Source of the DNA: SIG455 sp045589495
GTDB lineage: Bacteria; Bacillota; Clostridia; UMGS1810
Length of the DNA: 64,000 nucleotides
Direction: 5' to 3'
NCBI GenBank assembly: GCA_045589495.1
Contig: JAZNPF010000003.1
Coordinates: 1 to 64,000, forward strand
A program made the position numbers and the translations under genes. The notes beneath the pieces were generated by a model, which saw only the letters and a list, made by a program, of their open reading frames with translations, searched no databases and was not told the origin of the DNA. This document shows, piece by piece, positions 41,391 to 50,525 of the stretch; position 1 is the first letter of the stretch; each line of letters opens with the position of its first letter.

Positions 41391-42908
41391 TCACCTCTTT
41401 GCGTGTAATTTCAAAAAACGTTCCGTGAAACTCTTTACTGCTTCATCAAGTCTAGTCATGCCATCGTCGGAAAGTGCTCCGGTAGACGCAATTTCTTTAG
41501 TTATTTCAGGATGTGACTCATCAATATACTCAAACAGTTGTTTTTCATACAAAGCAACGTCCGAAAGTTCTACCTCATCAAGATAATTGTTGACAACAGC
41601 ATATATAATATATACCTGATTTTCAACAGTAACAGGATTAGATCTTCCCTGCTTCAATACTTCAACAATTCTTTCACCTTTTCTTAAACGACTTTTTGTA
41701 TCTGCGTCAAGGTCTGAACCAAACTGTGAGAATGACTGAAGTTCTCTGTACTGAGAATATTCGAGTTTGAGTTTACCTGCAACTTTTTTCATCGCTTTAA
41801 TCTGCGCATTACCACCAACACGTGATACAGAAATACCGGGGTTTACAGCCGGCATTATACCATTATGGAAAAGTTCTGTTTCCAAAAATATCTGTCCGTC
41901 AGTAATCGAAATTACGTTTGTAGGAATATACGCAGAAACGTCGCCTGCCTGAGTTTCGATTATAGGCAATGCAGTAAGAGAACCGCCGCCGTATTCAGGA
42001 GCAAGGTTTGCTGCACGTTCAAGCAATCTTGAATGGAGATAGAACACATCTCCGGGATATGCTTCACGTCCCGGCGGGCGTTTAAGAAGCAAAGAAAGTG
42101 TTCTGTATGCAACTGCGTGTTTGGACAAATCGTCATACACAATAAGAGCGCTTTTGCCTTTGCCCATAAAGTATTCACCCATAGTACATCCGGCATACGG
42201 TGCAATATATTGTAAAGGTGCAGTTTCTGATGCAGTAGCAGACACAACTATTGTATATTCCATAGCACCGGTTTTTGTAAGAAGTTCAACTAACTGCGCT
42301 ACGGTGGATCGTTTTTGCCCTATAGCGACATATATACAGATAACGTCTTTGCCTTTCTGGTTGATTATTGTATCAACTGCAATAGCAGTTTTACCAGTCT
42401 GTCTGTCACCTATTATAAGTTCTCTCTGTCCTCTTCCGATGGGTATCATTGAGTCAATTGCCTTGATACCGGTCTGCAAAGGTACGTTTACAGACTTACG
42501 TGTAATAATACCGGGAGCGTTTGATTCTATAGGACGTGTTTCTTCTGCCATAACGGGGCCTTTTCCGTCTATAGGATTTCCGAGTGCATCAACAACTCTG
42601 CCGATAAGCGCATCACCGACGGGAACACTCACAACTTTTCCTGTACGTTTTACAACACTACCTTCTTTAATACCTGTGTCATCGCCCAATATAACTACAC
42701 TTACAAATTCTTCTTCTAGGTTTAATGCCATACCCATTTCGCCGTTTTCAAACTCCAAAAGTTCGTTGGACATACAGTCGTCAAGACCATACACACGGGC
42801 AATAGCATCACCTACTTCGATAACATAACCTGTTTCGCTGTAAGTAACTTTATTTTCATAATTTTTTATTTCGCTTTTAATCAATTTGCTTATTTCATCA
42901 GGTTTCAT
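41391..42908 (-). CDS. atpA: ATP synthase F1 subunit alpha
   Basis: A 505-residue non-catalytic nucleotide-binding subunit with GDRQTGKTAIAVDTI (Walker A), IYDDLSKHAVAYR, and the PPGREAYPGDVFYLHSRLLE segment. Length and motifs are normal for the family. It lies between atpH (12 bases) and atpG (7 bases). Confidence 0.98.
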   Translation of the reverse strand: MKPDEISKLIKSEIKNYENKVTYSETGYVIEVGDAIARVYGLDDCMSNELLEFENGEMGMALNLEEEFVSVVILGDDTGIKEGSVVKRTGKVVSVPVGDALIGRVVDALGNPIDGKGPVMAEETRPIESNAPGIITRKSVNVPLQTGIKAIDSMIPIGRGQRELIIGDRQTGKTAIAVDTIINQKGKDVICIYVAIGQKRSTVAQLVELLTKTGAMEYTIVVSATASETAPLQYIAPYAGCTMGEYFMGKGKSALIVYDDLSKHAVAYRTLSLLLKRPPGREAYPGDVFYLHSRLLERAANLAPEYGGGSLTALPIIETQAGDVSAYIPTNVISITDGQIFLETELFHNGIMPAVNPGISVSRVGGNAQIKAMKKVAGKLKLEYSQYRELQSFSQFGSDLDADTKSRLRKGERIVEVLKQGRSNPVTVENQVYIIYAVVNNYLDEVELSDVALYEKQLFEYIDESHPEITKEIASTGALSDDGMTRLDEAVKSFTERFLKLHAKR

Positions 42909-42920
42909 TATAAACCTCCA

Positions 42921-43451
42921 CTAAATTACAGCCGACTTGATTTGTTTTTCAATATCGTCAAGCCGCGTCTTGATGCTGGCGTCAATCTGGCTTGTTTCAG
43001 TTCTTACAACTATGCCACCAAGAATTTCAGGATTCACAGTAGCAGAAAGTACGACTTTTTTGCCCAGTTTACGCTCTAAAGTAATTTTTAGTTTTTCTGT
43101 TTGTTCTTCATTTAATGCTGTAGCAGTTATTACATTTACAATTTCTATACCGTTTTCTTTTCGGTACATTTTCATAAATTCATCTGCCATTTCGGGAAAA
43201 TGTACAGTAACACGTCGTTTGCTCATAACCTTAATACAGTTTAAAAGATACTCGTTAACATCTTTAAAGCATCTGTCAATAAATGCCGTTCTCTCTGTTT
43301 TATCAGAGCAGGGGCGGTCAAGTATCTTACACAATTGAGGGTTATCTTCAAATGCAAATTTGACTGCGTCTATCTGTTTATAAATCTCTTCTGCAACATT
43401 TTCTTCAACTGCAAGTGAATAAAGCGCTTCCGCATACGAAACCGCCATCAT
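42921..43451 (-). CDS. atpH: ATP synthase subunit delta
   Basis: A 176-residue OSCP/delta subunit: N-terminal helical bundle (SYAEALYSLAVEENV) and C-terminal LERKLGKKVVLSATVNPEIL and GGIVVRTETSQIDASI. It joins the peripheral stalk to the top of F1. Its ATG overlaps the atpF stop codon (ATGA). Confidence 0.95.
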   Translation of the reverse strand: MMAVSYAEALYSLAVEENVAEEIYKQIDAVKFAFEDNPQLCKILDRPCSDKTERTAFIDRCFKDVNEYLLNCIKVMSKRRVTVHFPEMADEFMKMYRKENGIEIVNVITATALNEEQTEKLKITLERKLGKKVVLSATVNPEILGGIVVRTETSQIDASIKTRLDDIEKQIKSAVI

Positions 43452-43942
43452 GATGCATCACCTAATTCTTCTATGAATTTATCTATCATCTTACTATGGT
43501 CAGATGCATTGATATCACGTTCAATAACTTTACCTGCTATTGTAAGTGCCATATCAGATAATTCATTTTTTGCCTGATTGATTGCAGACTTACGCTCAAT
43601 TTCGATTTTCTCATTAGCGCGTTCAATCAAAGCACCGGCTTTGCTCTGTGCATCGGATATGATTTCATCAGATGTGCTTTTTGCTGTTTTAACAGCCGTT
43701 TTGACTATCTCTTCAGCCTCATCACGTGCATTATTAAGTTTAGCAGTATATTCAGACTTCAGATCGTCTGCTGTACTGCGTGCGTTTTCAGCCTCGTCAT
43801 ACATATTTTTAATCTCGTTTTCACGAGCCTCTAAAACAGACATAACGGGCTTAAACAAAAACTTTTTAAAAAGCCACAACAATATCAGTAAGTTTCCCCA
43901 CTGCATTATAATGGTCCATACATCAATACTTACAAATGGCAT
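43448..43942 (-). CDS. atpF: ATP synthase Fo subunit b
   Basis: A 164-residue peripheral-stalk subunit: one N-terminal membrane helix (TIIMQWGNLLILLWLFKKFL), then a long charged coiled coil (about residues 30-150) rich in Ala, Glu and Lys. It dimerises to hold F1 against rotor torque. It lies 20 bases after atpE. Confidence 0.95.
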   Translation of the reverse strand: MPFVSIDVWTIIMQWGNLLILLWLFKKFLFKPVMSVLEARENEIKNMYDEAENARSTADDLKSEYTAKLNNARDEAEEIVKTAVKTAKSTSDEIISDAQSKAGALIERANEKIEIERKSAINQAKNELSDMALTIAGKVIERDINASDHSKMIDKFIEELGDAS

Positions 43943-43962
43943 TTTTAAGCCTCCTGATTTAA

Positions 43963-44220
43963 TTACAGTAAGTTAATAAGCGGGTTTGCAAAGAGTAAAA
44001 TGAGTGCTACTACCAAACCGTAAATACCGGTAGATTCTGCAACCGCACAACCAAACAACATAGTTGAAGTTATATCACCTTTTGCTTCAGGCTGACGTCC
44101 TACTGCTTCTGCTGCTTTACCTGCAGCATAACCCTGACCAATACCGGGACCGATACCTGCTATCATAGCCAAACCGGCACCCACAGCAGATGCTGCTAAA
44201 ATAATTGCTCTTTCCAACAT
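43963..44220 (-). CDS. atpE: ATP synthase Fo subunit c with sodium-binding signature
   Basis: An 85-residue two-helix proteolipid that forms the rotor ring. Helix 1 has GIGPGIGQGYAAGKA and helix 2 has CAVAESTGIYGLV. The ion-site residues Q29, V60, E62, S63, T64 and Y67 correspond to Q32, V63, E65, S66, T67 and Y70 of the Ilyobacter tartaricus sodium ring, a complete match. Proton-type rings lack this Gln/Ser/Tyr set. The enzyme is therefore predicted to pump or use sodium. Start at 44220 with GGAGGT seven bases upstream; an in-frame ATG five codons earlier lies before that site. Confidence 0.96.
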   Translation of the reverse strand: MLERAIILAASAVGAGLAMIAGIGPGIGQGYAAGKAAEAVGRQPEAKGDITSTMLFGCAVAESTGIYGLVVALILLFANPLINLL

Positions 44221-44251
44221 AATAAATACCTCCATTTATTTTAAAAATTTA

Positions 44252-44986
44252 TTACTCTCTTGAATCTACTCCGGAAACATATACCATAGTCAGCATAGAT
44301 ATGATATATGCCTGAAGAAAACTTGTAAATATGTCAAAATATATTGACAAAATTGCGGGTAATCCCAACTGGAATATCGGTATACCGGCAATAAATTCAT
44401 TGGGTATCCAGCCCAGTACAAAACGGCTTAAAGCGGCAAGTGCGGAATATAAAAGTGATGTTATAACCATACCTGCAGCAATATTACCAAAGTGACGGAA
44501 CGACATAGAAATCGGGTTTGCTATCTCTGAAACGATATTCAGAGGTAACATAAACGGTACAGGATCCAAAAATCCTTTCAGCCATCCGCCAACGCCATTA
44601 AGACGGATATTATTACCTTGTATCATTACAAATGCCAGAAGTGCCCAGGCAAGCGTTGTGCTGAAATCAGCCGTCAGCGGACGCAGTCCGATAAGACTTG
44701 ACAAACTTCCAATCATTGAAGTGGCAAAAAGTGCCGCAATATATGGAGCAAATGATTTATATCTGTGTCCCATAGTTGTTTCTACCATATTATTTACAAG
44801 CAAAACAAGTTTTTCGGCTGCCAGTTGACGTTTTGTTTTCGGAACAACTTCAAGCCCGCGTGTAAGCCAGATACACAAAACTGCAAGAACAGCCATCACA
44901 AGCCATGTGTCAACTATAGTTTCTGTAACATTTATATTAAGATACGGTATTGTAAACAGTATCTTAGGACCTTCCACCGGTATCAC
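44252..44986 (-). CDS. atpB: ATP synthase Fo subunit a
   Basis: A 244-residue membrane stator with about five or six helices. The essential Arg is in ISMSFRHFGNIAAGMV, and the segment LAWALLAFVMIQGNNIRLNG is typical. It forms the ion half-channels against the c ring. Its start overlaps the end of atpI by 23 bases, so the two are translationally coupled. Confidence 0.95.
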   Translation of the reverse strand: MIPVEGPKILFTIPYLNINVTETIVDTWLVMAVLAVLCIWLTRGLEVVPKTKRQLAAEKLVLLVNNMVETTMGHRYKSFAPYIAALFATSMIGSLSSLIGLRPLTADFSTTLAWALLAFVMIQGNNIRLNGVGGWLKGFLDPVPFMLPLNIVSEIANPISMSFRHFGNIAAGMVITSLLYSALAALSRFVLGWIPNEFIAGIPIFQLGLPAILSIYFDIFTSFLQAYIISMLTMVYVSGVDSRE

Positions 44987-45365
44987 CAGCCTTTTCGTCA
45001 GATTTATCGTATTGTTTCAATACACCCTGCAAGAGTGTTATAATTACCCTTGGAAACAGTAACGGAATTGCCGTTGCAACATAATTGGTATATGGTGATT
45101 TTATTGCAAAGACCACAACCGCACCAATAAATGCTAGCCGCAGAAGATAACTTATTCCCATATATCCACCTGCTGCTTTTCCTTTTGACAATGATTTTGA
45201 AACAGTAAAAGCCAAAAAAACAAAATTGAGTGTAGCACATGCAATGCCTAATAAAGTTCCCAATACAACAGTAAAATCAAATCTGCCTATAAGGAAAAAT
45301 ACTATGTCCATTACTACACCAAGTACAAGTGAACCTATAAATACCTGCAAAATGTTTTTCTTCAT
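44964..45365 (-). CDS. atpI: ATP synthase subunit I
   Basis: A 133-residue protein with four membrane helices, matching AtpI: VFIGSLVLGVVMDIVFFLIG, then YMGISYLLRLAFIGAVVVFA. In sodium and proton enzymes AtpI helps assemble the c ring and may import magnesium. It is the first gene of the atpIBEFHAGDC operon. The gap to the upstream alarmone synthetase gene is only 39 bases, and no promoter is evident there, so the operon promoter may lie within that upstream gene. Confidence 0.85.
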   Translation of the reverse strand: MKKNILQVFIGSLVLGVVMDIVFFLIGRFDFTVVLGTLLGIACATLNFVFLAFTVSKSLSKGKAAGGYMGISYLLRLAFIGAVVVFAIKSPYTNYVATAIPLLFPRVIITLLQGVLKQYDKSDEKAGDTGGRS

Positions 45366-45404
45366 AAAAACCTCTTACAATTCCAATTTAATATTATTAT
45401 GTTA

Positions 45405-46082
45405 CTAATGAGAAATTTTATTTCTTATTTCATACATTTTTGCATCTAACTCTGCACTAATATCAGCACATTCTTTAAGACCTTTTTCAATTTCGTTCTC
45501 TGTTTGCTCATCAAGGTCTTTTTTATATCTGAGTTTATGCTCTAAATTCGCCCAGAACTCCATTGCAATAGTACGCAGTTGTACTTCTACACGCATAAGC
45601 CTTTTTTCGTTCTGAAGAAAAATGGGAATCTGCACAATTAAATGCAGACTGCGATATCCATTCGGTTTTGGATTTTCTATGTAATCTTTCCGTGCAAGAA
45701 TTTCTATATCATCCTGCTCACTCAAACAGTCTGCAATCATATAAATATCATCAATAAACGAACATATAACACGAATACCTGCAACATCGCTCAAAAACTC
45801 TTTTATATTGTCAATATTCATACTATGCCCTTGTCTTCTGAGTTTATCCTGAATACTTGACATGGATTTGAGTCGTGATTTTATGCTTTCAATTGGATTA
45901 CGTTCGTTTTGCAATGCAAATTGCTCATTTAAAACATTAAGTTTTGTTTCCATTTCAAGCATAGCACAATGGTAATATGTCATAAGTTCCTTGACTTTTG
46001 CAAATTGTTCACGCATCGCTTCAATTTGAATTTCATCAAGAAGATTATTAAGTTCTTTTGCATACGGTTCATGTGTACCCAT
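45405..46082 (-). CDS. Small alarmone synthetase (RelA/SpoT-domain, YjbM/RelQ type)
   Basis: A 225-residue single-domain (p)ppGpp synthetase. Signature parts are SRLKSMSSIQDKLRRQG (ATP-binding side), FLSDVAGIRVICSFIDDIY, NPKPNGYRSLHLIVQIP (GTP-binding G-loop Tyr) and VEVQLRTIAMEFWANLEHKL. No hydrolase or regulatory domains are present. RelQ enzymes make pppGpp from GTP or GDP and ATP during envelope or nutrient stress. It lies between the pyrimidine and ATP synthase operons on the same strand. Confidence 0.92.
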   Translation of the reverse strand: MGTHEPYAKELNNLLDEIQIEAMREQFAKVKELMTYYHCAMLEMETKLNVLNEQFALQNERNPIESIKSRLKSMSSIQDKLRRQGHSMNIDNIKEFLSDVAGIRVICSFIDDIYMIADCLSEQDDIEILARKDYIENPKPNGYRSLHLIVQIPIFLQNEKRLMRVEVQLRTIAMEFWANLEHKLRYKKDLDEQTENEIEKGLKECADISAELDAKMYEIRNKISH

Positions 46083-46180
46083 ACCAATCTCCTTCCGGAT
46101 TTTGTCTTTTAGTTGATTGAATTATACTATGCAAAAATTAAAAATAAACATATAATTTGTTAATAAAATGTGAACTGTGA

Positions 46181-46597
46181 TTATTTACCTTTTGTTTCAC
46201 AATAAATACATCTGTATTCACGTTCTTCCTGATTTGTGAGTGTGAATATATGAGGAAGTTCCTGCTCTGTAGAACTTATACAACGCGGATTTTTACAGTA
46301 AATAACATTAACCAGTTTTTCAGGCAATGTCATTTTCTTTTTTTCAACCAGAACGCCATCACGGATAATATCAACCGTGGCAGTTGGAGAAACAAAACCG
46401 AGTATATCCATATCAAGATCTATTTTAGCATCAATCTTAATAATGTCTTTCTTACCCATTTTACTGCTGGAAGCATTTTTTATAATCGCTACCGAACATC
46501 CAAGAGTGTCCAGTTTTAAAAGATTATATATCTCCATACCTTTGCCGGCTTCAATGTGGTCAATTACGATTCCGTTTTTTATAGAATCTATATTCAT
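46181..46597 (-). CDS. pyrI: Aspartate carbamoyltransferase regulatory subunit
   Basis: A 138-residue regulatory chain. The allosteric domain (about 1-95) begins IKNGIVIDHIEAGKGMEIYN and has the SSKMGKKDIIKI nucleotide-contact segment. The zinc domain has the four Cys in YCKNPRC and YRCIYCETKGK. It assembles with PyrB into a holoenzyme inhibited by CTP/UTP. Its ATG directly follows the pyrB stop codon. It is the last gene of the pyrimidine operon. Confidence 0.96.
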   Translation of the reverse strand: MNIDSIKNGIVIDHIEAGKGMEIYNLLKLDTLGCSVAIIKNASSSKMGKKDIIKIDAKIDLDMDILGFVSPTATVDIIRDGVLVEKKKMTLPEKLVNVIYCKNPRCISSTEQELPHIFTLTNQEEREYRCIYCETKGK

Positions 46598-47509
46598 TTA
46601 CTCCACCTCCAGCAATTTTAAAATTAACGCCATTCTGATATATTTACCGTTGAGTGCCTGCCTGAAATAACATGCACGCGGATCGCTATCGACTGCAACA
46701 CTGATTTCATTAACTCTCGGAAGCGGATGCATTACAGACAAATCCGCTTTTGCACACGCAAGTTTTTCAGGTGTTAAAACATAACTGTCTTTAAGACGCA
46801 GATAATCTTCTTCGTTAAAGAAACGCTCTCTCTGTACACGTGTCATATACAAAATATCCAGTTCGGGAAGAACACTCAGTAAATCTGTCGTCTGTACATA
46901 TTCAAGACCATTTTCTTTTATTGTATTCTTAACATAACTCGGAACTTTGAGTTCTTCGGGTGAAATCAGAACAAACTTAATACCCTCATAACGTGTAAGC
47001 GCCGAAATAAGCGAATGAACAGTTCTGCCAAATTTGAGGTCTCCGCAAAGTCCAACGGTGAGATTATCAAATCTGCCCTTTTCACGGTGAATTGTAAGAA
47101 GATCAGTTAACGTCTGTGTCGGGTGATTATGACCACCGTCACCGGCATTTATAACCGGAACGGTGCTATTCATAGATGCAACTAACGGCGCTCCTTCTTT
47201 CGGATGACGCATAGCAATGATATCTGCATAACATGATATTACTTTCGCAGTATCGGCAACACTTTCACCTTTAGATGCAGAACTCGATGCTGAATCCGAC
47301 ATTGACAACACATTTCCGCCAAGTTCATACATAGCGGCTTCAAAACTGAGTCTTGTTCTTGTAGACGGTTCAAAAAAGAGTGTTGCCAGTTTTCTGCCGG
47401 CGCACTTATGTGCATATTTTTGCGGGTTTGATATTATATCTTCGGAAACTGACACAAGTTCAGATATTTCCTCTTTTGACAAATCTTTAATATCAATTAC
47501 GCTTCTCAT
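46598..47509 (-). CDS. pyrB: Aspartate carbamoyltransferase catalytic subunit
   Basis: A 303-residue transcarbamoylase with the carbamoyl-phosphate motif FFEPSTRTRLSFEAA, HNHPTQTLTDLLT, and the aspartate-binding region YMTRVQRERF. It condenses carbamoyl phosphate with aspartate, the committed pyrimidine step. Start at 47509, where ATG overlaps the pyrE stop as ATGA with AGGGGTG upstream. It works with PyrI. Confidence 0.97.
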   Translation of the reverse strand: MRSVIDIKDLSKEEISELVSVSEDIISNPQKYAHKCAGRKLATLFFEPSTRTRLSFEAAMYELGGNVLSMSDSASSSASKGESVADTAKVISCYADIIAMRHPKEGAPLVASMNSTVPVINAGDGGHNHPTQTLTDLLTIHREKGRFDNLTVGLCGDLKFGRTVHSLISALTRYEGIKFVLISPEELKVPSYVKNTIKENGLEYVQTTDLLSVLPELDILYMTRVQRERFFNEEDYLRLKDSYVLTPEKLACAKADLSVMHPLPRVNEISVAVDSDPRACYFRQALNGKYIRMALILKLLEVE

Positions 47510-48144
47510 TTTGACACCCCTATCCAACTTTCGTCAGATGGATTATTTCTGAATGCTATTAAACGTGCAATATCTTCCTGACGAATATAACCTTCTTCGG
47601 CAGCAGCCTCTGCAATAACGTCAAATTCTGTCAAACTGATATTCTTTACATTAGCGGCAGCAAGTCTGTCAAGACCTTTTTGCATACCGTAAGTAAATAT
47701 TGATGCAATACCCAAAACTTCTGCTCCTGCTTCACGCAGGATTTCAACAACTTCTATTACACTTCCGCCGGTAGAAATAAGGTCTTCAATAACAACGACT
47801 TTCTGTCCGGGGATAAGTTTACCTTCAATCTGATTTTTTCTGCCATGGTCTTTAGCGCCACTGCGAACATAGCCCATAGGAAGTCCAAGAATATGCGCTG
47901 TAATTGCAGCATGTGCAATACCTGCAGTTGATGTACCCATTAAAACTTCTGCATCGGGGTAGTTTTCTTTAATTATCTGTGCAAGACCGTTCTCAACATC
48001 ACTACGAACATCTGTGTCACTCAATGTCAGGCGATTATCACAGTAAACAGGGCTTTTGATTCCGCTTGCCCATGTGAACGGTTCTTCAGGTCTGAAAAAC
48101 ACCGCTTTAATTTTAAGTAAATCTTTTGCAATCAATTTTTTCAT
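47506..48144 (-). CDS. pyrE: Orotate phosphoribosyltransferase
   Basis: A 212-residue phosphoribosyltransferase with the PRPP-binding loop VVVIEDLISTGGSVIEVV and GMQKGLDRL near the C-terminus; YVRSGAKDHGRKNQIEG is the flexible catalytic loop. It converts orotate and PRPP to OMP. It lies 18 bases after pyrF. Confidence 0.96.
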   Translation of the reverse strand: MKKLIAKDLLKIKAVFFRPEEPFTWASGIKSPVYCDNRLTLSDTDVRSDVENGLAQIIKENYPDAEVLMGTSTAGIAHAAITAHILGLPMGYVRSGAKDHGRKNQIEGKLIPGQKVVVIEDLISTGGSVIEVVEILREAGAEVLGIASIFTYGMQKGLDRLAAANVKNISLTEFDVIAEAAAEEGYIRQEDIARLIAFRNNPSDESWIGVSK

Positions 48145-48162
48145 TTATATATCCTCCTAAAT

Positions 48163-48861
48163 TCAATCAACAAATTCTGCTACGCATCTTTTGTATGCCG
48201 CCACCGGATCATCAGCGGCAGTTATAGGTCTACCTACAACTATATAATCAGAACCGATTTTCTTTGCCTGCTCCGGTGTCATAACGCGAACCTGATCGCC
48301 TATATCGCCGTCAGCAAAACGGACACCGGGTGTAACAGTAATAAAATTATCTCCGCAAGTATTATGAACTTTTTCTGCTTCCAACGGAGAGCAAACAACA
48401 CCGTCCAGACCTGCAACTGCAGCATTTTTTGCATAATGCATAACAACTTCATCTATTGGAGCATCAATCAAAAGATCCTTTTTCATTCTCTCTTCACTAG
48501 TGGAAGTAAGTTGTGTAACCGCAATAAGTATAGGTCTGCTTCCGTCAGGACGGGTAAGACCTTCCAATGCAGCCTTCATCATATCTATAGTACCCGAAGC
48601 GTGCAGATTAGTCATATCAACATCAAGTCTTGACAAAACTGCCATAGATTTTTTAACAGTATTGGGGATATCGTGAAGTTTTAAATCCAAAAAGATTTTA
48701 TGACCTCTTTTTTTGATTTCACGTACAATTTCAGGGCCAGCAGCATAAAAAAGTTCCATACCGATTTTCACAAAAGGTTTTTCGTCTGTAAACAAATCCA
48801 GAAATTTGAAAACATCCTCTTTGCTTGCAAAATCACAAGCAACAATTACATCTTTACCCAT
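48163..48861 (-). CDS. pyrF: Orotidine 5'-phosphate decarboxylase
   Basis: A 232-residue class 1 enzyme with the catalytic Lys-Asp array in IFLDLKLHDIPNTV, the phosphate-binding VVGRPITAADDPVAA and VTPGVRFADGD. It converts OMP to UMP. Start at 48861: the ATG overlaps the pyrD stop by one base (TGATG) with GGAGGTG upstream; a TTG one codon earlier is not needed. Confidence 0.96.
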   Translation of the reverse strand: MGKDVIVACDFASKEDVFKFLDLFTDEKPFVKIGMELFYAAGPEIVREIKKRGHKIFLDLKLHDIPNTVKKSMAVLSRLDVDMTNLHASGTIDMMKAALEGLTRPDGSRPILIAVTQLTSTSEERMKKDLLIDAPIDEVVMHYAKNAAVAGLDGVVCSPLEAEKVHNTCGDNFITVTPGVRFADGDIGDQVRVMTPEQAKKIGSDYIVVGRPITAADDPVAAYKRCVAEFVD

Positions 48862-49772
48862 CAATGAGCACCTCCGATTATATCTGATAATTTATCTATT
48901 CCGTATTTTTGCATCGCATCCGGCAAAGCATCAATAATCTCTTTACAAGCAAACGGATTTACAAGGTTTGCCGCACCAACCTGTACAGCAGTTGCACCAG
49001 CAAGCATCATTTCAATTACATCATCTGCACTTGAAACACCGCCCATACCGATGACAGGGATTTTAACAGCATCATACACCTGATATACCATTCTCACTGC
49101 AACGGGGAAAATAGCAGGTCCTGAAAAACCACCCATTTTGTTGGCAACAACACATTTTTTTGTTTTTAAATCTATCCTCATTCCAAGCAACGTATTTATA
49201 AGGCTTATTCCGTCCGCACCCGCATCTTCACATGCTTTTGCAACGGATGCAATATCCGAAACATTGGGAGAAAGTTTTATATATACGGGTTTGGTTGTAA
49301 CAGATTTTACTGCTTTTGTTACTTCTGCAGCGGCTTCAGGAGTTGTTCCGAAACTCATTCCTCCGCCGTGAACATTAGGACAGGAAATATTGACTTCTAT
49401 CCACCCTACTTGTTCGGCATCATTTATTTTCTGACAAGTATATACGTACTCATCAATTGAAAATCCGGAAACATTAGCCATAACCGGCTTTGAAAAATAT
49501 TCTTTAAGTTCTTTCAATTCGTGATTTACAACGTGTTCTACACCGGGATTCTGCAATCCTACAGAATTTATCATCCCCATTGAACACTCTGCAATTCTAG
49601 GGGTGGGATTTCCAAAACGTGCATCTTTTGTAGTACCTTTGAAAGAAAATGTGCCAAGGCAGTTAATATCATACAATTGAGCAAATTCTTTACCAAATCC
49701 AAAAGTTCCGCTGGCGGGAATAACCGGATTATCAAGAGTTATTCCGCTTAAAACGACTCTTGTATCTACCAT
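48861..49772 (-). CDS. pyrD: Dihydroorotate dehydrogenase B, catalytic subunit
   Basis: A 303-residue FMN barrel enzyme. Class 1B features: NPVIPASGTFGFG, the catalytic Cys in EVNISCPNVHGGGMSFG, IPVIGMGGVSSADDVIEM and GATAVQVGAAN. It oxidises dihydroorotate to orotate and passes electrons through PyrK to NAD+. It overlaps the pyrK end by a few bases, in keeping with formation of a PyrD-PyrK heterotetramer. Confidence 0.96.
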   Translation of the reverse strand: MVDTRVVLSGITLDNPVIPASGTFGFGKEFAQLYDINCLGTFSFKGTTKDARFGNPTPRIAECSMGMINSVGLQNPGVEHVVNHELKELKEYFSKPVMANVSGFSIDEYVYTCQKINDAEQVGWIEVNISCPNVHGGGMSFGTTPEAAAEVTKAVKSVTTKPVYIKLSPNVSDIASVAKACEDAGADGISLINTLLGMRIDLKTKKCVVANKMGGFSGPAIFPVAVRMVYQVYDAVKIPVIGMGGVSSADDVIEMMLAGATAVQVGAANLVNPFACKEIIDALPDAMQKYGIDKLSDIIGGAH

Positions 49773-50515
49773 ATTATTTCCTCCCTTTCAAGCACTGGAC
49801 CGTCTTTGCAGATGCGCTTGTTTCCATATTTGGTTTCACACGAACACCCCATACACGCACCAAATCCGCATCCCATACGTTCTTCAAAACTATACTGACC
49901 GGATGTTTTTGCAGTAGATTCTACTGCTTTAAACATAGGCATAGGTCCGCAAGTATAAAAATATGTGTATTCAAGATTTTTTGTAACATCTGTAACAAAT
50001 CCTTTTGTGCCGTTTGTACCGTCAACAGTTGTAATATACACTTCAACACCAAGTGATTTGAACTCGTTTTCATAATATACATCTTCTGCACTGTTGAATC
50101 CGTTTACAACGATAGGGTGCTTGCCCTCATCAACAAGTTTTTTACAAAGGTTGTACATAGGCGCAACGCCCATACCTCCGCCTATTAAAAGAGGTTTATC
50201 ACCGCTTTTGGAAGTGTCAAATCCATTCCCCAGACCAACAAGCAAATCAAGGACAGCACCCTTTTCTATTTTACTCATTGCCTCAGTTCCGTTGCCGACA
50301 ACTTTGTATATAATCGTTATCCCGTCTTTATCATAATCGCAAACAGAAATAGGTCTGCGCAGATAATAACCGTCTATCTTTATGTTTACAAACTGCCCGG
50401 ATTTTGTTATAGCAGATGTGTTGCCTGAAAGACGCATCTCATATACGTCTTTGGCGATATTTTCGTTTTTATCTACAGTAAAAAATTCCTGTATATATTT
50501 TTCTTCAATCGACAT
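49766..50515 (-). CDS. pyrK: Dihydroorotate dehydrogenase B, electron transfer subunit
   Basis: A 249-residue ferredoxin-reductase-like protein. FAD is bound by YYLRRPISVCDY, NAD by LLIGGGMGVAPMYNLC, and a 2Fe-2S cluster by the Cys in ERMGCGFGACMGCSCETKYG together with a Cys in NKRICKDGP. Start at 50515 with AAGGAG six bases upstream. It passes electrons from PyrD to NAD+. Confidence 0.95.
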   Translation of the reverse strand: MSIEEKYIQEFFTVDKNENIAKDVYEMRLSGNTSAITKSGQFVNIKIDGYYLRRPISVCDYDKDGITIIYKVVGNGTEAMSKIEKGAVLDLLVGLGNGFDTSKSGDKPLLIGGGMGVAPMYNLCKKLVDEGKHPIVVNGFNSAEDVYYENEFKSLGVEVYITTVDGTNGTKGFVTDVTKNLEYTYFYTCGPMPMFKAVESTAKTSGQYSFEERMGCGFGACMGCSCETKYGNKRICKDGPVLEREEIIW

Positions 50516-50525
50516 TTTAAACTCC

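Noticed and set aside
42121..42828. A 235-codon open frame opposite atpA
   Set aside because: It is antisense to a highly conserved ATP synthase gene and is explained by codon bias.
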